A DNA stretch of 38,033 nucleotides from Gramella sp. AN32 (lineage in GTDB: Bacteria; Bacteroidota; Bacteroidia; Flavobacteriales; Flavobacteriaceae): assembly GCF_023718305.1 (NCBI RefSeq), contig NZ_QEYO01000027.1:1-38033 (forward strand), in the 5' to 3' direction. The notes beneath the pieces are model-generated. The model did not search any database, was not told where the DNA came from, and worked only from the letters and a program-made list of their open reading frames with translations. Positions 1 through 8,875 of this stretch are shown in pieces (the stretch's first letter is position 1; each line of letters begins with the position of its first letter). Made by a program: the position numbers and the translations under genes.

Positions 1-963
1 AGGATATCAGTTGCCATTCCGATACTGGCTAAAGGATTACGTAATTCATGGGCGAAAATACGAGCAACTTCGCCCTGAATGGAAAGACGTTCTGCTTTTA
101 ATAAAGCTTCTTGGGTATTTTTCTGTTCGGTAATATTCCTCACTAATAACACATATTCATTTACCCAGGAGGCATCCTTACGATCAAAAATTTTGCCACG
201 AATATTAAACCATTCCCAGGCAGTATTCCTTAATTTTAACCGTACTTCGACTTCTAAAATATCATCATCAGAGGCTTTTACTAATTTCTTGTGCAAACTG
301 ACAATCTTATCCCGATCTTGTGGGTGAATAAAAGGAAGCACCTCCAAAAGAGATGTGTCTTGAATTCTCTCTTTCGTCATTCCTGCTTCCGGGAAAATAT
401 CTTTATTTATATAGCGTACGCAATAACTGTTTAGATTAATAATTAAAATTGTTTCAGGCGATGCTTGTGCCAGATGCTGTTTAAACCTAAAATTTTCTTC
501 TAATTTCTGAGTTTCAATTTTGCGGAGACTAATATCTTCTATCGCCGCTATTAAAAGATTATCTTGCGACCTTGCTGTCATTCGAAACCATCTATTGTTG
601 CCATCCCTGTCAAAATGGAATTCCTTATCTAACTCATCTCCTGTTTCCATCACATTTTTGAAGGCATCAAATATTCCCATTTCAACACCATATTGGGAGG
701 TCTCCAAATAAGTTTTACCTAAAGGGTTGGGTTCCATATACATTTCCAATAGAACTTTATTAACTTTAATGAACTTAAAATCTTTAATAGTACCATCCTC
801 GTTATAAATGCTCTCAAATACTGCTATGGCCTGGTTGGTGGTGTCAAAAACGGTCCGTAATAACTTTCTGCTTTTATTCAGGTCTGATAAATCCTTAGAA
901 GATTCATCTTTGAAAAGCTTTTTACTTTTCCTTATTGTAAAGTTTTTGATACCTTGAAACATT
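1..963 (-). CDS. PAS-domain sensor histidine kinase (3' part missing)
   Basis: This is the N-terminal 321 residues of a sensor kinase; the gene runs off the left edge of the window. The ATG is the complement of positions 961-963 and the frame is open to base 1. The sequence shows two PAS-like segments, roughly residues 35-150 and 160-285. The second ends in the PAC-like stretch VRNITEQKNTQEALLKAERL. The start of a HisKA domain follows, with the H-box AHELRNPLAS and phospho-acceptor His about residue 305. No membrane segment precedes the PAS domains, so this is probably a soluble kinase. The ATP-binding domain is outside the window, so the partner and signal are unknown. It is divergent from nothing recognisable: the upstream 1.1 kb is gene-poor. 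Confidence 0.85.
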
Positions 964-1538
964 GGAAAATTCTAAAAAATTATAAATTAATGTTAAATTT
1001 ACTTAAATTATTTCATAATCATTTATAATAAAGCCGTTAAACATACACATAGAATCTTATGTGTTAAAACATTCTTAATGAAACAATAATAAACACTAAA
1101 AAGAATTTTGCTTGCCGTTTTTGAAATTTCCATTACTCCATTCGGCAATTAATTATATCAAGTCTATTTGCTCCAAAAAGACCCGTTCAATTAAACTAGT
1201 ATATTTATTTAGTGGTTAATAAGGAATTTGTAATATCTAACCTTTTCGCTATTTTTAGACTAGGCTAGAATTCCCGTTGGGTCACCCCCTTCGGTGGAAT
1301 TGAAGGGGAATATACAGGTAACAGCGTATTTCCCCTTCTGATTTAAGAACCTCCTTTTTTTTACAGCAGATATTAATATAATCTATTGAAGCTTATTGGA
1401 AAGTTTCAATGAATTTTAAAGCGTTTGAAGATTGGATTTAAGTTGATTAATTTTGTTAATCCGAGCCTTATTTTCCCGTTCTAAAATAGTAAAATCTCAG
1501 ACCGGTAATAATAGAATTACAGGAACAAATTCGGGAAT
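964..1538. other. gene-poor stretch with one hairpin
   Basis: No credible coding region is visible in this 575-base AT-rich stretch between the kinase start and the EF-hand-like ORF. The only clear structure is an inverted repeat, GAAGGGGAA at 1302-1310 against TTCCCCTTC at 1330-1338 with a 19-base spacer. A T-rich run follows about 15 bases later. It could be a terminator remnant or the edge of an old insertion. Translations around it are interrupted by stops. Confidence 0.5.
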
Positions 1539-1667
1539 ATGGATACCAACAATTGGGAAAATTCTAAATCAGAGGCAAAAAGTAAATTGAAAGAAAACTT
1601 TGCTGAACGAGATAGAAACAAAGACGATTACATTACAGAAGATGAATTGACAAGAAGAAACCGATAA
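1539..1667 (+). CDS. tiny EF-hand-like protein (42 aa)
   Basis: A 42-residue ORF starts with ATG at 1539, with a weak AGGAAC purine run about 12 bases upstream. Its second half reads FAERDRNKDDYITEDEL, which fits an EF-hand loop: Asp at 1, Asn at 3, Asp at 5, hydrophobic at 8 and Glu at 12. The N-terminal half is charged and probably helical. There is no signal peptide and no second hand. EF-hands normally act in pairs, so it would need to dimerise or could be a gene remnant. It sits alone in gene-poor DNA, and coding status is uncertain. Confidence 0.35.
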   Translation: MDTNNWENSKSEAKSKLKENFAERDRNKDDYITEDELTRRNR

Positions 1668-1856
1668 AATCACGCTACAACGATTCATCGAAAACCTGCC
1701 CAACTGGGTTATGTGTTGAAAATTGGTATTTTAGAGACCAGGAAAATAATTGGGGTAGTGAACCTAAGCACGATCTGTTACAATCTTAGGAAGAGGAGGC
1801 TTATGCCCATCCTTGTTGGGTCAAAACAGCGAAATAACAGGATCGGCTTAGTCTAA
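1668..1856 (+). pseudogene. possible transposase C-terminal remnant
   Basis: An open frame without a convincing start ends at TAA 1854-1856. It contains GVVNLSTICYNLRKRR, which resembles the C-terminal tail of DDE transposases, where a [A/C]YNL[K/R]R-type motif is common. No upstream catalytic domain, terminal inverted repeats or target duplication are visible. The resemblance is short and was judged by eye. Confidence 0.2.
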
Positions 1857-1950
1857 TAGTGGCCATTTTCCGTCCCATTCTGGAGGGATTACGCTGTGAG
1901 TTGTATTTCCCTCTATATAATTTTCTGCAGGGCTCCACAGAATATCTTTG

Positions 1951-1987
1951 CTTAAAAAACTAAAATTTTATCGGTAATAAAATTTTA
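1951..1987 (-). terminator. probable terminator of the receptor/DoxX unit
   Basis: A perfect 11-bp inverted repeat, TAAAATTTTAT at 1961-1971 and ATAAAATTTTA at 1977-1987 with loop CGGTA, is followed on the minus strand by GTTTTTT (complement of 1953-1960). It lies about 90 bases beyond the DoxX stop. The stem is entirely A/T, so it may be weak. Confidence 0.45.
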
Positions 1988-2073
1988 AGCTTGAAAACGC
2001 CGGGCCAAAAGTAAAACTGTTAGAGAAATGACCTCTCTTGCTATTCAAAAATTATAATGATTTTTCGGAGCGA

Positions 2074-2559
2074 TTATTTGTTATCCGTCAACGTTACGCG
2101 CCCCTTTGATGTTGCTCCAATTACTATGGCAGCTGATAATAAAACTATATTTTTAATAATATACTGGCCTAACAAGGTAGGTACGAAAATAGAATCTGAG
2201 AAGGTCAATTCGGGAAATAGAATAAGTGGGGACATAGTTCCCAGCAGTTGAATATATAAAAAGATCAAGATGAGGGGAACAAATTTCTTTAAAAGCAGCC
2301 CCATACCAATCATACATTCCAAAAGGGCTAAGAGAGGCATTGAAACAGAAGGTACTATATACCCAAATGTTAATTTTAATACAGTTTTTCCGGCTATAGC
2401 CTCTGCGGAACTTAATCCGGGGAAAAACTTGAGGACTCCGAACCAGATAAATATAAGCCCTAAAGAAACTCGTAAAAATGAGAGGCTGTTTTTTTCATTC
2501 CACCACCCGATGGAATGAGTTTCTATTATCTTTAATTTGTTTAAAACCGTTAAAATCAT
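2074..2559 (-). CDS. DoxX/DUF417-like integral membrane protein
   Basis: This 161-residue protein has about four hydrophobic segments. The first carries SLGLIFIWFGVLKFFPG, the pattern seen in DoxX-like and YkgB/DUF417 membrane proteins. Those families are small quinone- or redox-associated inner-membrane proteins, mostly of unknown activity. The gene starts 33 bases after the TonB-dependent receptor stop on the same strand, so the two are probably co-transcribed. A second DoxX protein lies at 36065 in the sulfur-linked part of the window. The substrate is not predictable. Confidence 0.7.
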   Translation of the reverse strand: MILTVLNKLKIIETHSIGWWNEKNSLSFLRVSLGLIFIWFGVLKFFPGLSSAEAIAGKTVLKLTFGYIVPSVSMPLLALLECMIGMGLLLKKFVPLILIFLYIQLLGTMSPLILFPELTFSDSIFVPTLLGQYIIKNIVLLSAAIVIGATSKGRVTLTDNK

Positions 2560-2592
2560 TGTTTAAGTTTTAAATTGAAAATACTATCCCCT

Positions 2593-5235
2593 TTATATTT
2601 TTATATTAATCCCAAAAATTATCTGCCTAAATCCTCCCGCAAATATTCCTGATGTGGCTCGGTTCAATCTAGAGGCCCTGTAAATATTGTTAGTGATATT
2701 TTTCCCGTTCACAAAGGCAGTCATATTTACTCCGTTTCCAACCGTAAAATCATAATTGGCAAAAGCATCCATGGTAAAAAAGGAAGGCAACTGACCAATT
2801 GCCCCGTCAGCAGATTCACTTTTGAAATTATGGAATTCAGTGAACTGCTTACCAACATAATCCCCACTTAATCCGATGGATAATCTATTCCAATCATAAT
2901 TTAATCCAACATTTAAATTTATTTTGGGGGTGTATGGAGCTTCGGCATTCTCTATATTTCCATCTCCAAACCTTATATTACTTTTTATGATATTTTGAAA
3001 ATCATCCATATCAATGACTTCGTCGCTTAGCAGAATTTCGCCACCTCCACCATCTGAAATGTACACTTCATAAGCATCCCTATTTGCATTCACTTTATTA
3101 ATATATTCATTTTGTGTAGCTGTACTGTGGATCACCTGAGTAAAAAGGTCGTTGTCTGATAGTTGGCCACTCAGGACTTTGGAATGCATATAGGTCACAT
3201 TTCCTGAAAGTTGAAGTTGATGTTGATTCCTGTTTAGTAGTTTTGTGCCAAGCGCCAGTTCCAGTCCCTGTACATTGATCTTTCCTAATTCCTGAAATAC
3301 TTCATTACGCCCGCCCGCATAAAAATTACGACTTGTATTGTTAAAATAGGCCAGTTGTCCATTTAAGTGAGCATTTAAAATATTACCCCGCCAACCTATT
3401 TCTTTGTTCCAGCTTAGTTCCGGTTCAATATTTATACTTTGACCGGCAAACGGATTGGTAACTATTCCATTTTGCTCTATTAAAAAGCCAAAAACTTTGG
3501 ATGGGGCAATCATCCCTTGGTAAAAACTTGCATATAATTCACTTTCTTTAAAACCATAGTCGACCGTAATGCCGGGTAAGAATTGGTTGTAAATATTTGG
3601 CTCCCGGCCTTCAGTTGTACTATTTATATTTGGATTCTGGGCAAGGACAATCAAATCCTGACGATACATATTTACATGTTCGAACCGTAAAATAGGTGTA
3701 ATCCCCCAATTACCGTTATTAAACTCGTTTCTTATAAATCCATTAGCCGACCACAATCGGTACCAAAGGTCTTTTGTTGTAGTTCCGTTTCTTGCCCAAC
3801 GCGTGCTATCAGCAACCAAGAATCGGTCTTTAAAAGTTTCTCGATGTAGATTGAAACTCGCTTCTAAATGCTGCGGAGTTCCAAATGCCTGCCATTCCAT
3901 GTTCATGGTTTCCTTAACACCCGAAACTGCATACGTCCAACGACTATCGGTAGTGCTTTCATGTCCGTTCGATATCCTTCCCACAATGACTTGATCTTCC
4001 TCCCTAAAGTTTACGTTCTTTAAATAACTATAACGATCATTAAAGATTTCTTCGCCAACATAATCCCTTACTTCAGATGCTTTGACCTTTGCAGTGACCT
4101 GGCGCCACCAATCCCGCTCAAAATCTGAGGCATATAGTTTAGAAGTAAAACTTATATTTTCTTTCGGCAGCCATTTATGAATAATATCAACTCCATACCT
4201 TCTCATGGTAAACTGGTCGGCATCCAAAGGATTTTGTGTTGGGTCGGTTTCAAAAGTAAAAGGGGTCTGCGAGCTCAACGAGGCTTGGTTGTCCTCAAAC
4301 TGCCCGCTTATCTTGAAGTACAAAGATTGGTTTTTAGAAAGTTTGGCAAATATTTTTGTATTCAAATTCAATATTTCTACAGAGGAATTATCCGTAAATC
4401 CATCAAAATTTTTGTAAACCCCTTCTACCAATGCACCAAGATTGTTCCACGTACCCCCATAAGAAAGCAAGGCTGTTTGATAATTTCGCTCACCGCCAAC
4501 TAGTTTTACCCGTAATTGGGGCTTTTGCGGTGGCAATGCGGTAATATAATTGACCGCTCCGTACATATTATTGGGGCCATATCGAAGCATATCGGCACCT
4601 TTATAAACTTCTATCCCGGTAATGCGATCGCTAACAGGGTTGTAATAGGCACCAGGCGCAATATACGGGGCAGGTGCCGAAGGAGTGCCATCTTCCATAA
4701 GTAATACTTTCTTGGACCTTCTTCCCCAAGAACCACGTATACTAATGTTTGGCCGATTAGACAGACCCATATCACCTACTATATTTACACCTGGAACCGT
4801 TTTAAGCACTTCTTCTGTACTAAGCGGATTGATATTTTTTAAGGTAAGTGGATTTATTCGAAAATTACTCCCTTTAAAGTTACTCTTAAAATTATTGGGC
4901 GATGCACTTACCATAACTTCATCTAAAGTAGTATTGGCTCTTACAAGCTCGATGTTCCCCAGATTGGTACTCGCATTGCTTATTCCAATTTGTTTTTCTT
5001 CATATCCTAAAAATTTAAAGGTGAGCGTATCTTTATCTTTTGGCAAGATTACCTCAAAGAATCCTGCTTCGTCGGTAACCGTAACCCTACCACTCGATTT
5101 CAATATGATTTGTGTTCCAACGAGAGGTTGTTGTTCATTGGCATCTACCACCTTTCCCCTTACTAAAATTTGGGAAAACGATGAAATAGTGAATAATAAT
5201 AAAACTGTTAAGGAAAATGGAATTTTTTTACTCAC
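2593..5235 (-). CDS. TonB-dependent outer-membrane receptor, FecA-like
   Basis: This 880-residue receptor should import a siderophore, metal chelate or similar ligand across the outer membrane using TonB. A signal peptide covers about residues 1-21, ending SSFSQ. A carboxypeptidase-regulatory-like domain follows (about 24-105, beginning ILVRGKVVDANEQQPLVG), typical of Bacteroidota receptors. Next come a TonB-box-like TLDEVMVSA and a plug domain with EVLKTVPGVNI, ISIRGS and IEVYKGADMLRYGPN; the rest is beta-barrel. The plug most resembles ferric dicitrate (FecA-type) receptors, but ligand assignment is weak. The start is GTG at 5233-5235: an in-frame TAA lies a few codons upstream and the signal peptide begins there. 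The divergent two-component pair at 5424 is the likely regulator. Confidence 0.88.
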   Translation of the reverse strand: MSKKIPFSLTVLLLFTISSFSQILVRGKVVDANEQQPLVGTQIILKSSGRVTVTDEAGFFEVILPKDKDTLTFKFLGYEEKQIGISNASTNLGNIELVRANTTLDEVMVSASPNNFKSNFKGSNFRINPLTLKNINPLSTEEVLKTVPGVNIVGDMGLSNRPNISIRGSWGRRSKKVLLMEDGTPSAPAPYIAPGAYYNPVSDRITGIEVYKGADMLRYGPNNMYGAVNYITALPPQKPQLRVKLVGGERNYQTALLSYGGTWNNLGALVEGVYKNFDGFTDNSSVEILNLNTKIFAKLSKNQSLYFKISGQFEDNQASLSSQTPFTFETDPTQNPLDADQFTMRRYGVDIIHKWLPKENISFTSKLYASDFERDWWRQVTAKVKASEVRDYVGEEIFNDRYSYLKNVNFREEDQVIVGRISNGHESTTDSRWTYAVSGVKETMNMEWQAFGTPQHLEASFNLHRETFKDRFLVADSTRWARNGTTTKDLWYRLWSANGFIRNEFNNGNWGITPILRFEHVNMYRQDLIVLAQNPNINSTTEGREPNIYNQFLPGITVDYGFKESELYASFYQGMIAPSKVFGFLIEQNGIVTNPFAGQSINIEPELSWNKEIGWRGNILNAHLNGQLAYFNNTSRNFYAGGRNEVFQELGKINVQGLELALGTKLLNRNQHQLQLSGNVTYMHSKVLSGQLSDNDLFTQVIHSTATQNEYINKVNANRDAYEVYISDGGGGEILLSDEVIDMDDFQNIIKSNIRFGDGNIENAEAPYTPKINLNVGLNYDWNRLSIGLSGDYVGKQFTEFHNFKSESADGAIGQLPSFFTMDAFANYDFTVGNGVNMTAFVNGKNITNNIYRASRLNRATSGIFAGGFRQIIFGINIKI

Positions 5236-5423
5236 CTTATTTTTATTTTGTTATGGTAGCTAAATATTTTCTTGAGAATGATACCAACTAAAGCCAGGAA
5301 TTTAGTTAGAACACGCTGGTAAATGTATTCTCAATTACCCGAAGGGCGATTTAACACATGGACAAAAAAAACTAAGAGAGAGTTAATTAGATTAACAAAA
5401 GATTAATAAGTATTAAAAATTGG

Positions 5424-6713
5424 ATGTTTTTAAGTTATTTAGTAAAAAATTTGAAAAGAAGAAGTATATATATCGCGTTATTTATAATATCCATTATTGG
5501 ATTGGCCGTGGTCCAATACCAATATCTGAAAATCGGTCTGACTTTAGCCAAAGTTCAGTTCAACCAACAAATAGGAGTGGTCGCCGAGACGATTAAAAAA
5601 GATTTGAGCACCAATAACCAATTGACATTTCTCATAGGGAGTGCTTTGGAAAAAGATGTATCTTTTTTCAAGGTGAGTCAGGATAGCCTAGAAAATGCAT
5701 CAAATCTTTTTTTAAAGGACTTTATAACTTATAAGTTAGTGTATCAGGGGATAGAGACGGATTTCTCTTATAAATTATATGCAAAGAATACTCCATATTA
5801 TTTAACATCTCCTGTAGTATTTAATAAGAATGATAAAATTGCTATGTATCCTATTGAACTTTCGGGGTATTTACCAAAACTTATTGATGAAAGGTTAATA
5901 TTGGAATTAACATTTAAGGATCTGAACCACTATTATCTATCTCAGTTAAATGGTCTTACGCTCCCCAGTCTTTTATTCATCTTAGGCATCATAGTTACAA
6001 TTATCTGGGTACTTAGAACGTATTATTGGCAACATAACTTAATAGTTATGACAAATGAATTTATAAACAACCTTACACACGAACTAAAAACTCCTGTTTT
6101 CTCCATCGGTGTGGCTTCCAAAATTTTAGCAGAAAAAGTGGATGATGATCAAAGGCACATAGTGAGTATTATTAGACAGCAAGTAGAGCGATTAACAGAT
6201 CATATTGACAAAATACTGGAAATAGGTAGTTTAGAGTCCAATAAAAAGTCCTTTAAACTCCAAGAAGTTAATTTTAGACCATTTTTAGAAAAATTATGTC
6301 AGGAATATAAAACCTTGGTTTCCATGGAAGATGTTTCTTTTTCTTATAAACTGGAAACCGGAAGATACTTGATCAATGCAGAAGTTTTCCATTTAGAAAA
6401 TGCATTGAACAATGTACTGGACAATGCAAAGAAGTACTCTGATAATCCCATAATTACCTTAAAGGCCACCATTGAACATAGTGAATTATGGATTAGAATA
6501 AGCGATAATGGTATGGGTATAGACCAAAAAGATAAAAAGAGTATTTTTAAAAAATACTATAGGGTTCCAAGGGGTGATCTATATAAAGTAAAGGGATATG
6601 GATTGGGATTAAGCTATGTAAAAAAAGTGGTGGAATATATTAAGGGCAAAATTTTAATAGAAAGCGAAAAAGGTAAGGGAACAACGGTTGCCATTATAAT
6701 CCCCCTAGTTTAA
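5424..6713 (+). CDS. membrane sensor histidine kinase
   Basis: A 429-residue kinase with membrane segments at about 16-36 and 180-197 enclosing a periplasmic sensor region of about 145 residues with no recognised fold. The kinase core shows the H-box NNLTHELKTP with phospho-acceptor His219, N-box NALNNVLDNAKKYS around 327-340, G1 box DNGMGI at 361-366 and G2 box GYGLGLSYV near 391. No HAMP domain is evident. One base separates its stop from the response regulator start, so they form a two-gene operon. The receptor gene is transcribed away from it across a 188-base divergent region. Control of that receptor is an inference. Confidence 0.9.
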   Translation: MFLSYLVKNLKRRSIYIALFIISIIGLAVVQYQYLKIGLTLAKVQFNQQIGVVAETIKKDLSTNNQLTFLIGSALEKDVSFFKVSQDSLENASNLFLKDFITYKLVYQGIETDFSYKLYAKNTPYYLTSPVVFNKNDKIAMYPIELSGYLPKLIDERLILELTFKDLNHYYLSQLNGLTLPSLLFILGIIVTIIWVLRTYYWQHNLIVMTNEFINNLTHELKTPVFSIGVASKILAEKVDDDQRHIVSIIRQQVERLTDHIDKILEIGSLESNKKSFKLQEVNFRPFLEKLCQEYKTLVSMEDVSFSYKLETGRYLINAEVFHLENALNNVLDNAKKYSDNPIITLKATIEHSELWIRISDNGMGIDQKDKKSIFKKYYRVPRGDLYKVKGYGLGLSYVKKVVEYIKGKILIESEKGKGTTVAIIIPLV

Positions 6714-6714
6714 A

Positions 6715-7419
6715 ATGAAAAATAAATTTAAAATACTTCTTGTGGAAGATGATTCTACTTTAGGATATCTGCTTTCAGAGTACCTTCAGATTAAAGGTTT
6801 TGTAGTAACTTGGGTACAGGATGGAAAATTTGCCTTAAATAAAATGGAGTCCAATATCTACGATTTAGTCATATTAGACGTGATGATGCCAGAAATGGAC
6901 GGTTTTACATTAGCATCCAAAATGCAAAATAAATTCTCCGATTTACCTTTTATTTTTCTTACTGCAAAATCTCTCAAAATTGATGTTTTAAAAGGTTTTT
7001 CCCTGGGTGCGATGGACTATTTGAAAAAACCTATAGATGAAGAGGAATTGGTAATAAGGATTCAGAAACTTTTATCCAGACTTCGGCAAACAAATAACCA
7101 AGTTTCTTCTGGAATTTATAATTTGGGGCGGTATAGTTTTAATAGCTTAAACCACACGTTATCTTACAATGGGCAAACAATTCATTTGACTTCCAGGGAA
7201 AATGAAATTCTGAAGTTTTTGGTACGACACAAAAATCAATTGTGCAGCCATAAAGAGATCTTATTAAGTATATGGGGAGGGAACGATTATTTCAACCAAA
7301 AGAGTTTAAACGTATTTATCACTCACTTAAGAAAATACCTTGATAAAGACCCATCCTTAAAAATTAAAAATGTGCACGGCCAAGGATTTATTTTAAAAAT
7401 TGAAGATAAGATTCCTTGA
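6715..7419 (+). CDS. OmpR/PhoB-family response regulator
   Basis: A 234-residue DNA-binding response regulator. The receiver domain (about 5-120) has the acidic pair EDD at 11-13, phospho-acceptor Asp55 in VILDVMMPEMDG, Thr83 in FLTAKS and Lys105 in the LKKPID switch motif. A winged-helix output domain spans about 130-230, with LTSRENEILKFLV and the wing NVHGQGFIL. It is the cognate partner of the upstream kinase. No terminator is obvious after it; the next 280 bases hold a VOC gene fragment and then the regulated sulfur promoter. Confidence 0.92.
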   Translation: MKNKFKILLVEDDSTLGYLLSEYLQIKGFVVTWVQDGKFALNKMESNIYDLVILDVMMPEMDGFTLASKMQNKFSDLPFIFLTAKSLKIDVLKGFSLGAMDYLKKPIDEEELVIRIQKLLSRLRQTNNQVSSGIYNLGRYSFNSLNHTLSYNGQTIHLTSRENEILKFLVRHKNQLCSHKEILLSIWGGNDYFNQKSLNVFITHLRKYLDKDPSLKIKNVHGQGFILKIEDKIP

Positions 7420-7467
7420 TATTAAGTTTCCTTTTCCAATATATAAAAAACTCCCAATATTTAGAGT

Positions 7468-7536
7468 ACAGGAGACGGATATTATGAAAGTGTGATTTGG
7501 GATCCAGAAGGCAATACGATTGAAATAACAAAATAG
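7468..7536 (+). pseudogene. C-terminal scrap of a VOC/glyoxalase-family gene
   Basis: A 22-codon open stretch ending in TAG encodes TGDGYYESVIWDPEGNTIEI plus TK. This matches the usual C-terminal beta strand of vicinal-oxygen-chelate proteins (glyoxalase/bleomycin-resistance type), where D-P-[ED]-GN-x-[IVL]-E is typical and the Glu is a metal ligand. An in-frame TAG lies two codons upstream and no start is available, so this is a decayed remnant. Confidence 0.5.
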
Positions 7537-7631
7537 TAATCCTAATGTATATAATCCCTGTCGCCTGTATTCTATACTTTATTAATAATCACGAGTTTAT
7601 GATCCCTGTAATCTGTTCCAACATTTCCTCT

Positions 7632-7675
7632 GTTACAATTGTTACTGTAGGACCGAAAACATAATTCTAATTTCG
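7632..7675 (+). promoter_or_regulatory. Crp/Fnr-type operator and -7 box (site A)
   Basis: GTTAC-AATT-GTTAC at 7632-7645 is one mismatch from the GTAAC-N4-GTTAC palindrome. A -7-like TAATTTCG occupies 7668-7675, its last base 36.5 bp from the palindrome centre, the same spacing as at six other promoters here. It precedes the TauE gene by about 53 bases. The 17-base string from the right of this site, ACAATTGTTACTGTAGG, recurs exactly at site B. Confidence 0.7.
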
Positions 7676-7698
7676 TCCAGAATTTAAAAGATCTGTGG

Positions 7699-8514
7699 AT
7701 GGAATTACTTGAAATATTTGGTTATATAAGCGCTCTTATAATTGGGATCTCCCTGGGATTAATAGGTGGTGGAGGATCTATTCTTGCGGTGCCGGTATTG
7801 GCTTATCTTTTCTCCATGGGGGAGAGGGTAGCCACAGCTTATTCTTTATTTATTGTGGGAGCCAGTGCCCTTGTAGGGGGTATTCAACAGCATTATAAAA
7901 GTTATGTAGATTGGAAAACCGCGGTAATCTTTGGGATACCGGCTGTTATTGGAGTGTCCATTGTACGGCATTATGTCGTTCCGGCATTACCGGAAACCTT
8001 ATTCTATATCCAGGATTTTGAATTTACCCGGAGGATGGCCATGTTTGGGTTATTTGCTGTGCTTATGATCCCCGCTGCTTTTTCTATGTTACGAAAAAAG
8101 GATATTGATAAGAACGAAAATTCTAATAAAGAGGTCAAATACAACTATCCGCTAATTTTGGCAGAAGGCCTTATTGTTGGTGCAATAACAGGAATGATTG
8201 GTGCAGGAGGTGGCTTCCTGATCATCCCGGCACTGGTAATTTTGGCCAATATTGAAATGAAGACCGCAGTTGGAACTTCATTAATTATTATAGCCTTTAA
8301 ATCCCTATTAGGATTTTTCCTGGGCGATGCCATAACCATGGAGATAGACTGGGCATTCCTGGGAATAGTTACAGCCCTATCTTTTGTGGGCATTTTCTTA
8401 GGATCCTATTTAAGCAATTATATCAATGGTGAGCGTTTGAAGAAAGGTTTCGGTTACTTTATATTTCTTATGGCCGGATTTATTTTCTACATGGAATTCT
8501 TCGTTAAAAATTAA
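7699..8514 (+). CDS. TauE/SafE (TSUP) sulfur-compound permease
   Basis: A 271-residue membrane protein of the TSUP family, whose members move sulfite, sulfoacetate, thiosulfate or related anions across the inner membrane. It shows the internal duplication of the family: GLIGGGGSILAVPVLAYL near residue 20 and GMIGAGGGFLIIPALVIL near 160, with seven to eight hydrophobic segments. It is first in a unit with a rhodanese and a methyltransferase (28- and 15-base gaps), under site A. TauE genes also sit in the Staphylococcus cst operon beside CstB, which is encoded two genes downstream here. Export of sulfite or import of thiosulfate are both possible. Confidence 0.85.
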   Translation: MELLEIFGYISALIIGISLGLIGGGGSILAVPVLAYLFSMGERVATAYSLFIVGASALVGGIQQHYKSYVDWKTAVIFGIPAVIGVSIVRHYVVPALPETLFYIQDFEFTRRMAMFGLFAVLMIPAAFSMLRKKDIDKNENSNKEVKYNYPLILAEGLIVGAITGMIGAGGGFLIIPALVILANIEMKTAVGTSLIIIAFKSLLGFFLGDAITMEIDWAFLGIVTALSFVGIFLGSYLSNYINGERLKKGFGYFIFLMAGFIFYMEFFVKN

Positions 8515-8542
8515 GTATTAATTACAATTAAAAGCAAAAACA

Positions 8543-8860
8543 ATGGAAAACTTAACTACAAAAGATTTTGCCCATAAAATCAAAAATGATAAAGATGCTG
8601 TCATAATTGATGTGCGAACTCCAAGAGAATGGAAAGAAGGTATAATACCAAATGCCAGATTGATCAATCTATTGGAACCCACTGTTTTTCAACAAGAAGT
8701 TTCAAAATTAGATACAGGTAAGAACTATTATATATACTGTCGTAGCGGTAACCGCAGTGGTCAGGCTTGTCAGATAATGGATTCCAAGGGGTTTAAAACT
8801 TACAATCTTAGTGGTGGTATTATGCAATGGGATGAAAAATTATCTGAACCGGCTTACTAA
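8543..8860 (+). CDS. single-domain rhodanese (sulfurtransferase)
   Basis: A 105-residue rhodanese without signal peptide. It has AVIIDVRTPREW near 19-30, the active-site loop CRSGNRSG with catalytic Cys66, and the closing NLSGGIMQW. Such proteins carry sulfane sulfur as a Cys persulfide and pass it between donors and acceptors. The loop belongs to the CRxGxRS class common in sulfur-trafficking operons. It is co-transcribed with the TauE permease. A role in accepting sulfur for, or from, the CstB-like enzyme is an inference. Confidence 0.88.
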   Translation: MENLTTKDFAHKIKNDKDAVIIDVRTPREWKEGIIPNARLINLLEPTVFQQEVSKLDTGKNYYIYCRSGNRSGQACQIMDSKGFKTYNLSGGIMQWDEKLSEPAY

Positions 8861-8875
8861 ATTAATTCGTACAAG

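Noticed and set aside
1713..1856. Functional small gene instead of a transposase remnant
   Set aside because: No ribosome-binding site or ATG start in frame and no signal or domain; only a short tail-like motif.
5058..5075. GGTAACCGTAACCC inside the receptor gene, looking like operator halves
   Set aside because: It is a direct, not inverted, arrangement and lies in coding sequence.
4685..5263. 192-codon plus-strand open frame over the receptor N-terminus
   Set aside because: It mirrors the receptor codons and has no plausible domain, start region or neighbours.
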